DNA of 64,000 bases from Draconibacterium mangrovi_A (GCF_037646455.1 NZ_JBBIXN010000004.1:434001-498000), one strand, 5' to 3'. Counted from the stretch's first letter, positions 18,364 to 28,449 are shown. Numbers and translations: made by a program. The notes: generated from the sequence alone by a model not told the origin.

Positions 18364-18371
18364 TATTTTTG
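18364..18371 (+). promoter_or_regulatory. -7 promoter element of the HAD phosphatase gene
   Basis: TATTTTTG, with its final G being the first base of the GTG that would give a longer frame. ATG 18377 lies six bases after the box, where transcription would start, so the transcript may be leaderless. Confidence 0.55.
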
Positions 18372-18376
18372 TGTGC

Positions 18377-18838
18377 ATGCGCAAAAAAGTTTTTGTTTTC
18401 GATTTGGATTTTACCTTGTGGGACGCCGGAGGAACCTGGTGCGATACGACCAATCCGCCATATCGCTGGAAAGATGATCGTTTAACTGACCGATATAACC
18501 GATGGATCAGGTTGTATCCCGACGTAGAACGTATCCTCGTTGAACTGCATAAAAGTGGAAAATACATTGTGGCAGCATCGCGCACGTATCGCCCCAACTG
18601 GGCCAACGATCTTTTGCATTTATTGGAAATCGATCGTTTTTTCCACCTGAAAGAAATTTATCCGGCCGATAAAACCAAACATTTCAGAAATATTCAGCAG
18701 CATTTTGATCTGCCGTATACCGAAATGGTATTTTTTGATGATGAATACCGGAACATTGTTGATGTTGAAAACCTTGGCGCTGAAGCCGTTTTTGTGGATG
18801 ATGGCATCAAATGCAATCACGTAGAACCTTTTCTGTAA
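18377..18838 (+). CDS. HAD phosphatase, magnesium-dependent phosphatase-1 (MDP-1) type
   Basis: 153 residues. HAD motif I is FDLDFTLWD (nucleophile Asp and acid/base Asp, with the TLW typical of MDP-1). Motif II is AASRTYRP, motif III the lysine in DKTKHF, and motif IV FFDDEYRN. MDP-1 enzymes dephosphorylate protein tyrosines or small sugar and glycated substrates; the substrate here is open. The length (about 150 aa) fits MDP-1, which has no cap domain. ATG 18377 is preferred over GTG 18371, which overlaps the promoter element. Confidence 0.82.
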   Translation: MRKKVFVFDLDFTLWDAGGTWCDTTNPPYRWKDDRLTDRYNRWIRLYPDVERILVELHKSGKYIVAASRTYRPNWANDLLHLLEIDRFFHLKEIYPADKTKHFRNIQQHFDLPYTEMVFFDDEYRNIVDVENLGAEAVFVDDGIKCNHVEPFL

Positions 18839-18869
18839 ATTGTGATTCGCTAAAATTTTAGTCAACAAA

Positions 18870-18899
18870 AAAGGAGTGAAGGCGAACCAACACTCCTTT
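18870..18899. terminator. Bidirectional terminator
   Basis: AAAGGAGTG / CACTCCTTT stem, nine base pairs around a 12-base loop, between the convergent phosphatase and M14 peptidase genes. Confidence 0.65.
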
Positions 18900-18919
18900 G
18901 AATAATAATTAAACAGCAA

Positions 18920-20647
18920 TTATAGTGTAACAGACGTGCTTACATTTTTTGCTTTGCGCGAAACATATTCCAGTTTCACTTCGCCTTTTCCTTCAATAAT
19001 AAATTCATATTCGGCTTTACTGTTTCCGGGCATAGCAAAGAACTGAATTTCAGGTTTTTCCTCTTTATAGCTGACCTGATCGAGGCGATAATCATTTATT
19101 TTGCCGCCCGCAACAACTTTTGCACCGCTAACTTTCAGATGGTCCTGAGCATACAGTTTGTCCTTAAATGCTTGTGCTGTCATCGAAGATAATCCGTTTT
19201 TGTTTTCCAGACGAACACGAACCCTGTTCAGGTTTTTATCCAATTCTTTAACTTCAAAAACCTTCATTTCAATTTCCGGTGTTTCACTTGCAGCCAACAA
19301 CACTACCGAAGAATTCCGGTGTACGAGTTCAGGAAGCATAAACGGGTGAGGCAGACGAGAGCTCATTTTTACCCATCCGCCAATCTCAATTTCACCATAA
19401 ACAGGATGATCGTATTTTTTCCATTCTTTGTATAATTCGCCCTGTACTACTTTGTCGTTAAATTCCAGTTGTTCGCGGCTGCGTTCAACACCTCCGCCAC
19501 GGTCGCCGTTGTATTTGGCAGCTTTGGGTTCTTCAGAATAGGTTTCCTGAGAGCGCATAAACAATTCACCTACCAGTGAATATGAACCGAAAACAAAGAA
19601 GAATTGTCCGTCGGTATCACCGTAAGTTGGATACAGGTCGTACGATGGCATATAAACATATCCCGGTGTAATTTTAATGGCTTCTTTCCCGATTACATCG
19701 TAGGCAGCAACATCAGATTGTGGCAGTGTTACTGACTTTTCTGCAGGTGCACGCAACCACATTCCTCCGTTGTTGTGAAAAGCAAAGTTTACGATGATAT
19801 TGGGGTGTTTGGCCACATAATCGTTAATGGCTTTCATTCCAACTCCTGAGAACGGAAAATCGCCGGCACCGCGTTGAACGTAAGGTGGCATCCAGTTATA
19901 ACCCCAGTTACGGTTCGGGTCAACATAACCTTCTGCATCTTCGTTAAAACGTCCGTCGCCGTCGTTGTCGATTCCTTCGGAACCTAAAATGGTATATTCT
20001 CCTTTTTCACCGGGTTTCACACGAACCATAATTCGCGGATCTTCCGGATCGGCCTTATATTCTCCGTTCGGATCTTTTATCCGCATCTGGCAAATGCTCC
20101 CATCACCGTCGAGATCGTCGGGGCCATCTTCATCAAACAAACCGTCGTTGTCGTCATCTTTCGGAATACGAAGACTCCGGCTTGAATGCATGGTATTGGC
20201 ATCGTCGAAAAAGTGAGCCCGTCCATCGACATTAACAACCGGACAGATGTAGTGGGTATTTCGATCGACAGCCTTGGTTATTTTATCGTTTTTGCCGTAT
20301 TTGGTGAGCAGCATATTTGCATAATACAAACAAACTTCACCGGCTTGAATTTCATTACCGTGAATGTTACCGTCTACCCAAACACCGGGTTTTTCAAGCT
20401 CGGCACCCGTTTCAGTATTATTGATCTTCAGCACATAAATTTTACGGCCTTCTTCACTTTCTCCAATCGCCTCTAGTGTAGTAAGCTTTGGGTAGGCTGC
20501 GTGAAGGACTTCAAGTGCTTGTACTACATCTTCGTAATTGTAGTATCGGTCGAAACGCAGCGGCACTGCTATTTCTGAATCATCGGCTGCCCAAACCGAC
20601 AGTGCCAATGAAAATATTGCTATGAATGAAAATATCTTTCGTACCAT
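18920..20647 (-). CDS. Exported M14 family zinc carboxypeptidase (intact)
   Basis: 575 residues with a signal peptide (1-20). The M14 zinc site is complete: HGNEIQAGE (His and Glu ligands, about 95) and FAFHNNGG (third ligand His, about 290), with GELF (about 360) as candidate for the catalytic Glu. Asp-rich calcium-loop-like insertions (DDDNDGLFDEDGPDDLDGDG and DNDGDGRFNED) sit in the catalytic domain, as in large secreted Bacteroidota M14 enzymes. A beta-rich C-terminal domain follows. Second gene of a tandem pair, two bases after its inactive paralogue. Confidence 0.9.
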   Translation of the reverse strand: MVRKIFSFIAIFSLALSVWAADDSEIAVPLRFDRYYNYEDVVQALEVLHAAYPKLTTLEAIGESEEGRKIYVLKINNTETGAELEKPGVWVDGNIHGNEIQAGEVCLYYANMLLTKYGKNDKITKAVDRNTHYICPVVNVDGRAHFFDDANTMHSSRSLRIPKDDDNDGLFDEDGPDDLDGDGSICQMRIKDPNGEYKADPEDPRIMVRVKPGEKGEYTILGSEGIDNDGDGRFNEDAEGYVDPNRNWGYNWMPPYVQRGAGDFPFSGVGMKAINDYVAKHPNIIVNFAFHNNGGMWLRAPAEKSVTLPQSDVAAYDVIGKEAIKITPGYVYMPSYDLYPTYGDTDGQFFFVFGSYSLVGELFMRSQETYSEEPKAAKYNGDRGGGVERSREQLEFNDKVVQGELYKEWKKYDHPVYGEIEIGGWVKMSSRLPHPFMLPELVHRNSSVVLLAASETPEIEMKVFEVKELDKNLNRVRVRLENKNGLSSMTAQAFKDKLYAQDHLKVSGAKVVAGGKINDYRLDQVSYKEEKPEIQFFAMPGNSKAEYEFIIEGKGEVKLEYVSRKAKNVSTSVTL

Positions 20648-20649
20648 GA

Positions 20650-22653
20650 TTAACCTCCAATATTTAATTGTTTAACAACATCGGTAAACACTGCTGATTC
20701 CAGGGTGGCAGTAACATCACTCTTATTGGCTTTAATCAGCCAACTCAGTTTTTTTACCTGGTTGGCTCCAACACTGCCAACGGGTGTACGCATTTTTCCT
20801 TCCAGCAGTTCAATATCGCCATCAAGCACCAGTACCAGCGGAGCCGGTTGATTATTGCGTTGTCCCATCGAGGTAGGGTAGGGCAAATCGCCATTGTTGG
20901 CTACAAAGATTTCGAGTTTGTAGATACCACCTCCCATGTCGGTTATTTTTTCATCGGCAATTTCAAAATCGGGGAGTTTTGTTGAAAGTTTCAAAAGCCA
21001 GGGAAGCTGAATCTTTGCGAGCGAGTCGATCAAAGCCGGTTTTGGCGTGGTTTCAAGGTAGGGTGCGTATCCACCAACTTCAACTTCGCCAAAGTCAGGA
21101 TGCTTAACTTTTTCCCAGCTTACAAATCCTGCTCCGTCAAATTCTTTTTCAGAATAGGCAAGTAAGGCTTTGTCTTTTTCGCTGAGCTCGTCCTCTTTTT
21201 CAGGTTTAGGCATTTGCTTCATCATGCCAACCATTTGTTTTGGCGTCACGCGTCCGCTTTCCATCATTTTAATCACACCCTCGGCGTTAAACCGTTCAGG
21301 TGCATTATTGGCTTTCAGAAATGCGCTGATCTTATCTTCTCCCAATGCTACAAATTCATCAGCACTTAATTTCTCCACATCATCCATCGAAAGAGCATCT
21401 TCGTCTGCTTTCTTCTCTTCCTTTACTTTCGGAACAGTAAACAAATTCATACTAAAAGAAGGAACGCCAAGATGATAATAAGCCCAGAGTTCGAATGAAC
21501 CGTCTTTGGCCGGTTCCGGATCCAGTGTTTCAGTATTGAATTTAGCCGACTCCAGGTATTTTTTATAGGCTTCCGAGAATTCTTTATAAAAAACCAGGTC
21601 TTCCTGTTGTGGATTTACGGCAGCTCCAAGTCCAAGAAAACCGGCTACCATTGAAGGTGTAACTTCCATTCCGGCAGGAACCTGTGCTTTAAACAGCTCA
21701 ATCACTTCATCCATCGAATATGTTTTCGAAACGTCGATCCCAAACATCCTGCCGTATCGAGCCGGAATTTTTATGTTTTCGAGGTTAGCACCGCCTTTTC
21801 TGCCACCTTTGGGCGGAACAAGGCAGAAGTTCGAAGTTCCGAGTGTATAAACCATGGCAATGTTGGGCCGGTCGAAAATAAAACGCATAATGCCGTAAAC
21901 TTCAGGTGTTTCACCGGGATAGTGTCCTGCTCCATCTTTTCTGTAAGGGAAAAGGTGCGGAAAAGTGATCCCCACATTTATTCCGCCGACACCATCTTCG
22001 TTGTATTGGCCATCTTTATCGTTGTCGATACCTTCGGTGTAAACTTTATAAACACCTCTTTCGCCTTTACCGGCATTGGCTTTATCCATAATTCGGGCAT
22101 CGTTTTTCGAAACAATGTATTTCCCTTCCAGGTCCTTTACGCGCATTTGCGTAATCAAACCGTCGCCGTTTAAATCGTCTGCACCATCTTCATCAATGTT
22201 CTCATCTCCATCGTTATTAATAACAAAGAGGTTCGTGCTCTTCCCTGTTTTTACTTCTGAAAAATAATCGAGCGAAGCATCCGGATTCGGCTGTGGCATA
22301 ATGTACCACTTTACGTTCTCGGTATAAGTACTCGAATCGAGAAGCATTTGTGCAAAATAAAGTGCACCTTCAGTCGATAAGGGAACGTTTCCTTCGAGGT
22401 TTGCTCCAACAAAAATAGCGGGAACATCATCAAGGCCGGTTCCAATTTCGAGTACGCTTACCGGATGACCTCCGGGGCTTTCAGCAATCTGGTGTAACTT
22501 GACATTTCCTGAGCTCCCCAGTTTTTTAAGTATCTGCTGGACTTCCTCCGGACTGTGGTATTTGTCGAAAGAAGACGCAGCCTGAGCTGCCAGCCGGTTG
22601 ACCGAAAAGATCAGGCAAGCCGACAGGATCAAACAGTACAGTTTCTTTAGCAT
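20650..22653 (-). CDS. M14 peptidase-like protein lacking the zinc site
   Basis: 667-residue exported paralogue of the gene that follows it, with the same Asp-rich loops (NDGDENIDEDGADDLNGDG, DNDKDGQYNEDG) and C-terminal domain (PDFGEVEVGGYAPYLETTP). All recognisable active-site positions have changed: HGNE is LEGNV, the FHNNGG segment is YTLGTSN, and the GELF segment is MNLF. A helical insertion at about 430-510 is absent from the active copy. It cannot be a conventional carboxypeptidase; a binding or chaperoning role beside the active enzyme is inferred from the two-base spacing. Confidence 0.82.
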   Translation of the reverse strand: MLKKLYCLILSACLIFSVNRLAAQAASSFDKYHSPEEVQQILKKLGSSGNVKLHQIAESPGGHPVSVLEIGTGLDDVPAIFVGANLEGNVPLSTEGALYFAQMLLDSSTYTENVKWYIMPQPNPDASLDYFSEVKTGKSTNLFVINNDGDENIDEDGADDLNGDGLITQMRVKDLEGKYIVSKNDARIMDKANAGKGERGVYKVYTEGIDNDKDGQYNEDGVGGINVGITFPHLFPYRKDGAGHYPGETPEVYGIMRFIFDRPNIAMVYTLGTSNFCLVPPKGGRKGGANLENIKIPARYGRMFGIDVSKTYSMDEVIELFKAQVPAGMEVTPSMVAGFLGLGAAVNPQQEDLVFYKEFSEAYKKYLESAKFNTETLDPEPAKDGSFELWAYYHLGVPSFSMNLFTVPKVKEEKKADEDALSMDDVEKLSADEFVALGEDKISAFLKANNAPERFNAEGVIKMMESGRVTPKQMVGMMKQMPKPEKEDELSEKDKALLAYSEKEFDGAGFVSWEKVKHPDFGEVEVGGYAPYLETTPKPALIDSLAKIQLPWLLKLSTKLPDFEIADEKITDMGGGIYKLEIFVANNGDLPYPTSMGQRNNQPAPLVLVLDGDIELLEGKMRTPVGSVGANQVKKLSWLIKANKSDVTATLESAVFTDVVKQLNIGG

Positions 22654-22952
22654 AATAAATGATTTTTTATAGAATTAATGTTGTCAAAATCTTATTTGAT
22701 TTGCATGATTCGGTTCATATTGTTAGGAAACAGGAGCGGAAAATTACATTTTTTTAGAAATAAAACACAATCCAATACAAATCTTTTTGTAAAAAGTACA
22801 GGATTTTCTTTTTGTAAACCAAAAAAGGAAATGGAAACTTATGTTATCGGAAGAGTTAATAAAGACGAACAATTTTAACCGGAATTTTTGTAGGAACAAT
22901 GAATAAACAATATCTTTAAAAGCTTTTAATCTGAACCATAATTCTTAACTGA

Positions 22953-25676
22953 ATGAACCACACTAAATCTTTAATTTGGAGAGTTTCATTATTCATGTTG
23001 ATCTCTCTTTTCACCTTTTCGGCACGGTCCGAAACCAATCCTGTTAGATTGTTATGCGAGTACCATCAAAATCCAATCGGCATCGATGTTATTGAGCCGC
23101 GTTTGAGCTGGCAACTCGAAAGCAACGAAAACGAAGTATTACAGACTGCCTATCAAATCTGGGTAGCGGGCAGTGAAACTGACTTGAGTGCCGGAAACCT
23201 GATTTGGGATTCCGGGAAGACCACATCCGATCAATCAGTTAATGTTGCCTATGGCGGTCCTGCGGTTCCGTCAATGGAACGCCGGTGGTGGCAGGTGCGT
23301 GTTTGGGACAACAAAGGCAATGAGAGCAGCTGGAGTACGCCTGCATACTGGGAAACAGGTATTTTAAAGCCTGAACTTTGGCAAGCTTCCTGGATAAGTT
23401 TGCCCGATGAATCTGAAAGTAAAGCATCGTTGCCGGTGCAGTATTACCGTAATGATTTTAAGACCGGTGCCAACATCGCTTCCGCCCGGCTTTATGTGAG
23501 TGCCAAAGGATTATACGAAATGTATATCAATGGCAAGAAAGTGGGAGATCAGTTATTCACTCCCGGCTGGACCAGTTACAAAAACAGAATTCAGTACCAG
23601 ACTTACGATGTTACCGAATTGCTGAATGACGAAAATGCAATTGCAGCAAAATTGGGTGATGGCTGGTATCGCGGATTTATTGGTTTTAGCGGACAGCGAA
23701 ATTACTACGGAGATCAACTTGCCCTTATCGCTCAGTTAAAAATTGAATACGACGATGGAAGGATAGAAACGATTGTTACCGACGAAAACTGGAAGGTTGG
23801 TAACGGACCCATTCTGAAATCAGACATTTATAATGGTGAATTTTACGATGCTAACCTGGAGATGCCGGGGTGGAAAACCGCAGGATATGATGATTCATCT
23901 TGGAAAGCTGCTACTGTACTTGAAGGTTCAAAAGAGGTGCTAGTTGCTACTCAAGGAGAGCCGGTAAAAGCCGTTGAAGAAATTAAGCCAATAGCGTTTA
24001 TTACCACTCCAAAAGGAGAAATGGTGTACGATATGGGCCAGAATATGGTAGGATGGGTGCGCGTGAAATTAAGCGGAACCGTCGGGGATGCTGTGCAACT
24101 TCAATTTGCGGAAGTACTGGATAAAGAAGGGAATTTTTACACCGCCAATTTGCGTGCGGCCAAAGCCACTGATACCTATATTTTTGGTGAAAGCGGTGAA
24201 GTAACTTACGAGCCTTCGTTTACTTTTCATGGTTTCAGGTACGTTAAAATTACGGGTGTTGAAAATGCTCCAGATCCAAAGGATTTGACCGGTGTTGTTA
24301 TTTATTCAGATATGCCGTCAACCGGAAGTTTTGAGTGCAGCAATCCAATGATCAATCAATTACAACACAACATTCGCTGGGGACAAAAAGGTAATTTCCT
24401 GGATGTTCCGACTGATTGTCCGCAACGCGACGAGCGACTGGGCTGGACGGGTGATGCACAGGTTTTTAGTATGACTGCCGGATTTAATTTTAATGTAGCT
24501 CCGTTTTACACTAAATGGGAGAAAGATATTGCGCTCGATCAACTCGATAACGGGAAAGTACCAAATGTGATTCCAGATGTATTAAATGGTGGTGGAGGAG
24601 CTACCGGGTGGGCCGATGCTGTTGCCATAATACCGTGGACCGTGTATAAAATATACGGCGATACAAGGATGATGGAAGAAAGTTACCCCGCCATTCAAAA
24701 ATGGATCGGCTATATGCAAAGCAGGGCAGGAGAAGATTACCTGTGGACCGGCGATTACCATTTTGGCGATTGGCTGGCTTTTGCAACAACGCATTCCGAT
24801 TACCCAGGGGCTACAACTGAAAAAGACTTGCTGGCCACAGCTTATTTTTATTACACCACAACCCTGGCCGAAAAGATGGCCGGGATACTTGATAAAAAGG
24901 AGGATGAGCAGAACTATAACAAACTCGCTGGAAACATTAAAAAAGCGTTTGTAGCGGAGTTTATCACACCCAACGGCCGCCTGGTTTCGCATACACAAAC
25001 AGCGTATGTTTTGGCATTGTCTTTTGGTCTTGTTCCCGACGATCGTGTGGATCAGGCTGCGAATTACCTGGCTAAAGATGTGGAGAAATTTGGTCACCTG
25101 ACCACAGGATTTTTAGGAACACCGCTTTTGTGTCATACCTTATCGGCAATTGGCCGCGACGACCTGGCTTATCGTTTGCTGAACCGCACTCAATATCCTT
25201 CGTGGTTGTACCCCGTAACCCAGGGAGCGACTACCATTTGGGAACGCTGGGATGGACAAAAACCCGATGGAAGTTTCCAGGATGTCGGGATGAACAGTTT
25301 TAATCATTATGCTTACGGTGCCATTGGCGATTGGTTGTACAGCCGCGTGGCTGGAATAAAAATCGATGAGAACCACCCCGGATACAAACATTTTATTTTG
25401 GCTCCTCATCCAGGGGGAGGCCTGACTTATGCAAAAGCAACTTTCGAATCGGTTCATGGAACCATCGTGTCGGATTGGAAAATAGACGGCAACAAGATGA
25501 AGTATGATGTTGAAGTACCTGCCAATACAACGGCGAGCGTCATACTGCCGGATACCGGAAATTCAGGAGTTGAAACAAATGCAGATGGAGAACAACGGCA
25601 TGTTGGAAATGATACCGAAATTTACTTAGGATCAGGCAAATACAGCTTCTCTTATACAATGGATTTAAATGAATAA
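22953..25676 (+). CDS. Alpha-L-rhamnosidase, glycoside hydrolase family 78
   Basis: 907-residue exported enzyme (signal peptide 1-26) that releases terminal L-rhamnose. Domain order is that of GH78: N-terminal beta domain (NPIGIDVIEPRLSWQLES), a jelly-roll domain (ASARLYVSAKGLYEMYINGK), the (alpha/alpha)6 catalytic barrel with DVPTDCPQRDERLGWTGDAQ carrying the general-acid region, and a C-terminal beta domain. WERWDG lies near residue 765 and YAYGAIGDWLY, usual in the family, near 785. It opens the operon 22953-28365. The 299 bases before it, shared with the divergent M14 pair, hold no convincing gene. Confidence 0.93.
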   Translation: MNHTKSLIWRVSLFMLISLFTFSARSETNPVRLLCEYHQNPIGIDVIEPRLSWQLESNENEVLQTAYQIWVAGSETDLSAGNLIWDSGKTTSDQSVNVAYGGPAVPSMERRWWQVRVWDNKGNESSWSTPAYWETGILKPELWQASWISLPDESESKASLPVQYYRNDFKTGANIASARLYVSAKGLYEMYINGKKVGDQLFTPGWTSYKNRIQYQTYDVTELLNDENAIAAKLGDGWYRGFIGFSGQRNYYGDQLALIAQLKIEYDDGRIETIVTDENWKVGNGPILKSDIYNGEFYDANLEMPGWKTAGYDDSSWKAATVLEGSKEVLVATQGEPVKAVEEIKPIAFITTPKGEMVYDMGQNMVGWVRVKLSGTVGDAVQLQFAEVLDKEGNFYTANLRAAKATDTYIFGESGEVTYEPSFTFHGFRYVKITGVENAPDPKDLTGVVIYSDMPSTGSFECSNPMINQLQHNIRWGQKGNFLDVPTDCPQRDERLGWTGDAQVFSMTAGFNFNVAPFYTKWEKDIALDQLDNGKVPNVIPDVLNGGGGATGWADAVAIIPWTVYKIYGDTRMMEESYPAIQKWIGYMQSRAGEDYLWTGDYHFGDWLAFATTHSDYPGATTEKDLLATAYFYYTTTLAEKMAGILDKKEDEQNYNKLAGNIKKAFVAEFITPNGRLVSHTQTAYVLALSFGLVPDDRVDQAANYLAKDVEKFGHLTTGFLGTPLLCHTLSAIGRDDLAYRLLNRTQYPSWLYPVTQGATTIWERWDGQKPDGSFQDVGMNSFNHYAYGAIGDWLYSRVAGIKIDENHPGYKHFILAPHPGGGLTYAKATFESVHGTIVSDWKIDGNKMKYDVEVPANTTASVILPDTGNSGVETNADGEQRHVGNDTEIYLGSGKYSFSYTMDLNE

Positions 25677-25688
25677 ACAAAATAGATT

Positions 25689-27020
25689 ATGAAGGGTAAG
25701 AAAGTAGTTCTGTTCCTATTAACAGGTCTTCTGCTAAATGGAGTGGTATTCGCTCAGAATGGCTGGACAGATCTGTTCAACGGAAAAGATTTGAAGGGAT
25801 GGAAACAGTTGAACGGCGAGGCAAAGTACGAAGTGCTTGATGGAGTGATTGTTGGTACAACGGTGGCCAATACTCCCAATTCGTTTTTATGCACCGAAAA
25901 GAATTATGGGGATTTTGTTTTGGAGCTTGAGTTGTTCGTCGATCCGGATATGAATTCAGGCATACAGTTCCGAAGTGAGAGTTTGCCGGAGTACAATAAC
26001 GGGCGAGTTCATGGCTACCAGTGCGAAGTCGATCCGTCAGACAGGGCGTGGAGTGCAGGAATCTACGATGAAGCACGAAGAGGATGGTTGTACACATTGG
26101 ATATCAATCCTTCGGCTAAAACAGCGTTGAAATTAGGAGAATGGAATAAATACCGGATTGAATGCATTGGAAATTCCATACGCACCTGGCTCAACGGAAT
26201 TCCGGTGGCGCATCTTATCGATGATATGACGGCTAAAGGTTTTATCGCACTTCAGGTACACGGTATAGGGAATAACAAGGAACATGAGGGACGACAGATC
26301 AAGTGGCGTAACATTCGTATTAAATCCGACAATTTAAAACCGGCTCCGTACGAAGGTGTCCCTGTAGTGAATTTAGTACCGAATAATTTGAGTGAGGCCG
26401 AAAAACAGCAGGGATTTTCACTGCTGTTCGATGGTAAATCGACAAAACAATGGAAAAGTGCCAATGGGGAAAATTTCCCTGAAAAAGGCTGGGAGGTTGA
26501 AAATGGAACGCTTAGCGTTTTATCGGGTGTAAATGGAGGTGATATTGTTACCCGCAAAGAATTTGGCCCCTTTGAATTTAAGTTCGACTTCATGTTTACC
26601 GAAGGCGCAAACAGCGGCGTTAAATACGGCATTGGCAATAATGGCTCTTCGATCGGTCTCGAGTACCAAATACTGGATGATGAAAAACATCCTGATGCAA
26701 AAAACGGAGTAGTGGGCAACCGCACGCTGGCTTCACTTTACGATCTGATTCCGGCCGAAAAGGAAAACCGCTTTGTGAAAGGAGCCAATCAGTGGAATCG
26801 GGGGCGGATCCTTGTATTTCCCGACGGTAAAGTGCAACATTGGCTGAATGGAAGAAAGGTGGTAGAATATACGCGCAGTAATAACATATACAGAGCCCTG
26901 GTTGCACGAAGTAAATACGCCGACTACGAAGGATTTGGGATGGCCGAAAAAGGCCCGATTTTATTACAGGATCATCACGATACTGTTCACTTTAGAAGTT
27001 TAAAAATTAGAGAATTATAA
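25689..27020 (+). CDS. Tandem DUF1080 (3-keto-disaccharide hydrolase-like) protein
   Basis: 443 residues: signal peptide (1-22), then two copies of the concanavalin-like DUF1080 fold, the first from GWTDLFNGKDLKGWK and the second from GFSLLFDGKSTKQWK. Each continues through the NSGIQFRS / NSGVKYGIG and WNKYRI / WNRGRI segments. DUF1080 proteins have been shown in Bacteroides and others to act on 3-keto-glycosides, a role that fits the Gfo/Idh oxidoreductase encoded one base downstream. Twelve bases after GH78. Whether one or both domains are catalytic cannot be read here. Confidence 0.88.
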   Translation: MKGKKVVLFLLTGLLLNGVVFAQNGWTDLFNGKDLKGWKQLNGEAKYEVLDGVIVGTTVANTPNSFLCTEKNYGDFVLELELFVDPDMNSGIQFRSESLPEYNNGRVHGYQCEVDPSDRAWSAGIYDEARRGWLYTLDINPSAKTALKLGEWNKYRIECIGNSIRTWLNGIPVAHLIDDMTAKGFIALQVHGIGNNKEHEGRQIKWRNIRIKSDNLKPAPYEGVPVVNLVPNNLSEAEKQQGFSLLFDGKSTKQWKSANGENFPEKGWEVENGTLSVLSGVNGGDIVTRKEFGPFEFKFDFMFTEGANSGVKYGIGNNGSSIGLEYQILDDEKHPDAKNGVVGNRTLASLYDLIPAEKENRFVKGANQWNRGRILVFPDGKVQHWLNGRKVVEYTRSNNIYRALVARSKYADYEGFGMAEKGPILLQDHHDTVHFRSLKIREL

Positions 27021-27021
27021 T

Positions 27022-28365
27022 ATGACAAACCGAAGAGATTTTTTAAGGAAATTATCAGCAGGAACGGCAGGTGTTGCTGTTGGCGGTGCGGCAATGGGAA
27101 TGTCGGCCAAAAGCTACAACAGGATTATTGGTGCGAACGATAAACTAAACGTTGCGATTATGGGACTGGGACGCCGACTAGGAGCATATACTGCACCGAT
27201 TGCACGCAAAGAGAGCAATGTTGAATTGCGCTACTTGTGCGATGTAATGGAACACCAGCGTACACGGGCTGCCGAGCGTTTCTCAAGAGTGCTGGATTAC
27301 AAGCCAAAGCTCGAGAATGATTTCCGGAACGTACTTGAAGACAAGGAGGTGGATGCCATTTTTAATGCTACGCCCGACCACTGGCATACTCCGGGAGCAA
27401 TAATGTCGATGCAGGCCGGCAAACATGTCTATGTAGAAAAACCCTGCAGTCATAATATGTACGAAAACGAATTGATTGTTAAGGCGGCCAACAAATACAA
27501 CAAAGTGGTACAAATGGGGAACCAGCAGCGTTCTTCGAATCATTCCATCGAGATCATTAAGGAAATTCACAACGGAATAATCGGAGTGCCTTATCGTGCG
27601 GTGGCTTTTTACATTAATACCCGTGGTGAAGTTCCGGTGCAGAAAAAAGCGGCGGTACCAACCGGCCTGGACTGGGAAATCTGGCAAGGGCCGGCGATCC
27701 ATCGCGATTATACTTCGGAAACCTGGGATTACAACTGGCACTGGTATGGCTGGAATTACGGAACCGGAGAAACCGGGAACAATGCCACGCACGAACTCGA
27801 TATTGCACGCTGGGCGCTTCAGGTTGAATTGCCAGACAGCGTTTATGTGGAAGCTGCTAAGCGCCATTTCTTTGATGACGGCTGGGAAATGTACGACACC
27901 ATGGATGCTACCTTTAAGTTTCCGGGTGATAAAGTCATTAAATGGGATGGACGAAGCCGTAGTGGTCAGAATACCTACGGTTTGGGTGGTCGTGGTACCC
28001 TGATCTTTGGAAGCGAAGGAACCGTATTTGTGGATCGTGGCAGGTACATTGTTTACGATCGTGCAGGTAAAATTGTGAAGGAATTTGATTCAGGCTCAAA
28101 TGAAGCCGGAACAGCACTCGGAGGTGGGGGTGATGCATCAACTGCGCATGTTGTGAACTGGTTCGAAACCATTCGCGGAAAAGACAGTTTGCGCAGTCCG
28201 ATCGATGTTGGTGCAATAAGTCAGACCATGGTGCACTATGCGAATGTCGCTTACCGCATCGGTCATGGATTCGACATTGATAATAAAACCGGCGTGATGT
28301 ATGATCGTGATGCCATGAAATTGTGGGGCCGCGAATACGATCCGAACTGGACGCCAAAAATATAA
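27022..28365 (+). CDS. Tat-exported Gfo/Idh/MocA family oxidoreductase (1)
   Basis: 447 residues. The N-terminus has a Tat motif (NRRDFLRKL) and a small-residue hydrophobic stretch. A Rossmann domain follows (VAIMGLGRRLG; CDV; VDAIFNATPDHWH) with VEKPCSHN, the lysine-containing EKP motif, and then the dimerisation/substrate domain (HELDIARWALQV). In glycan loci such exported enzymes oxidise sugars at C3, or reduce them, with tightly bound NAD. It is one base after the DUF1080 gene, which supports a joint keto-glycoside pathway. A terminator follows. Confidence 0.9.
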   Translation: MTNRRDFLRKLSAGTAGVAVGGAAMGMSAKSYNRIIGANDKLNVAIMGLGRRLGAYTAPIARKESNVELRYLCDVMEHQRTRAAERFSRVLDYKPKLENDFRNVLEDKEVDAIFNATPDHWHTPGAIMSMQAGKHVYVEKPCSHNMYENELIVKAANKYNKVVQMGNQQRSSNHSIEIIKEIHNGIIGVPYRAVAFYINTRGEVPVQKKAAVPTGLDWEIWQGPAIHRDYTSETWDYNWHWYGWNYGTGETGNNATHELDIARWALQVELPDSVYVEAAKRHFFDDGWEMYDTMDATFKFPGDKVIKWDGRSRSGQNTYGLGGRGTLIFGSEGTVFVDRGRYIVYDRAGKIVKEFDSGSNEAGTALGGGGDASTAHVVNWFETIRGKDSLRSPIDVGAISQTMVHYANVAYRIGHGFDIDNKTGVMYDRDAMKLWGREYDPNWTPKI

Positions 28366-28384
28366 AATGCTTCAAAGTACTTCT

Positions 28385-28418
28385 AAAGAAAGGATCTTCT
28401 TTGGAGGATCCTTTCTTT
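28385..28418 (+). terminator. Terminator of the GH78-DUF1080-Gfo/Idh operon
   Basis: AAAGAAAGGATC / GATCCTTTCTTT, a perfect twelve-base-pair stem with a ten-base loop, 20 bases after the stop; the arm itself ends in TTTCTTTG. Confidence 0.75.
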
Positions 28419-28449
28419 GTTTGTAGCGGCAGTTTTAGGTATTCTCAGC

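Noticed and set aside
22678..22878. 66-codon open frame before the GH78 gene
   Set aside because: Low-complexity, no signal, no homology or ribosome-binding context; lies in the regulatory gap between divergent genes.
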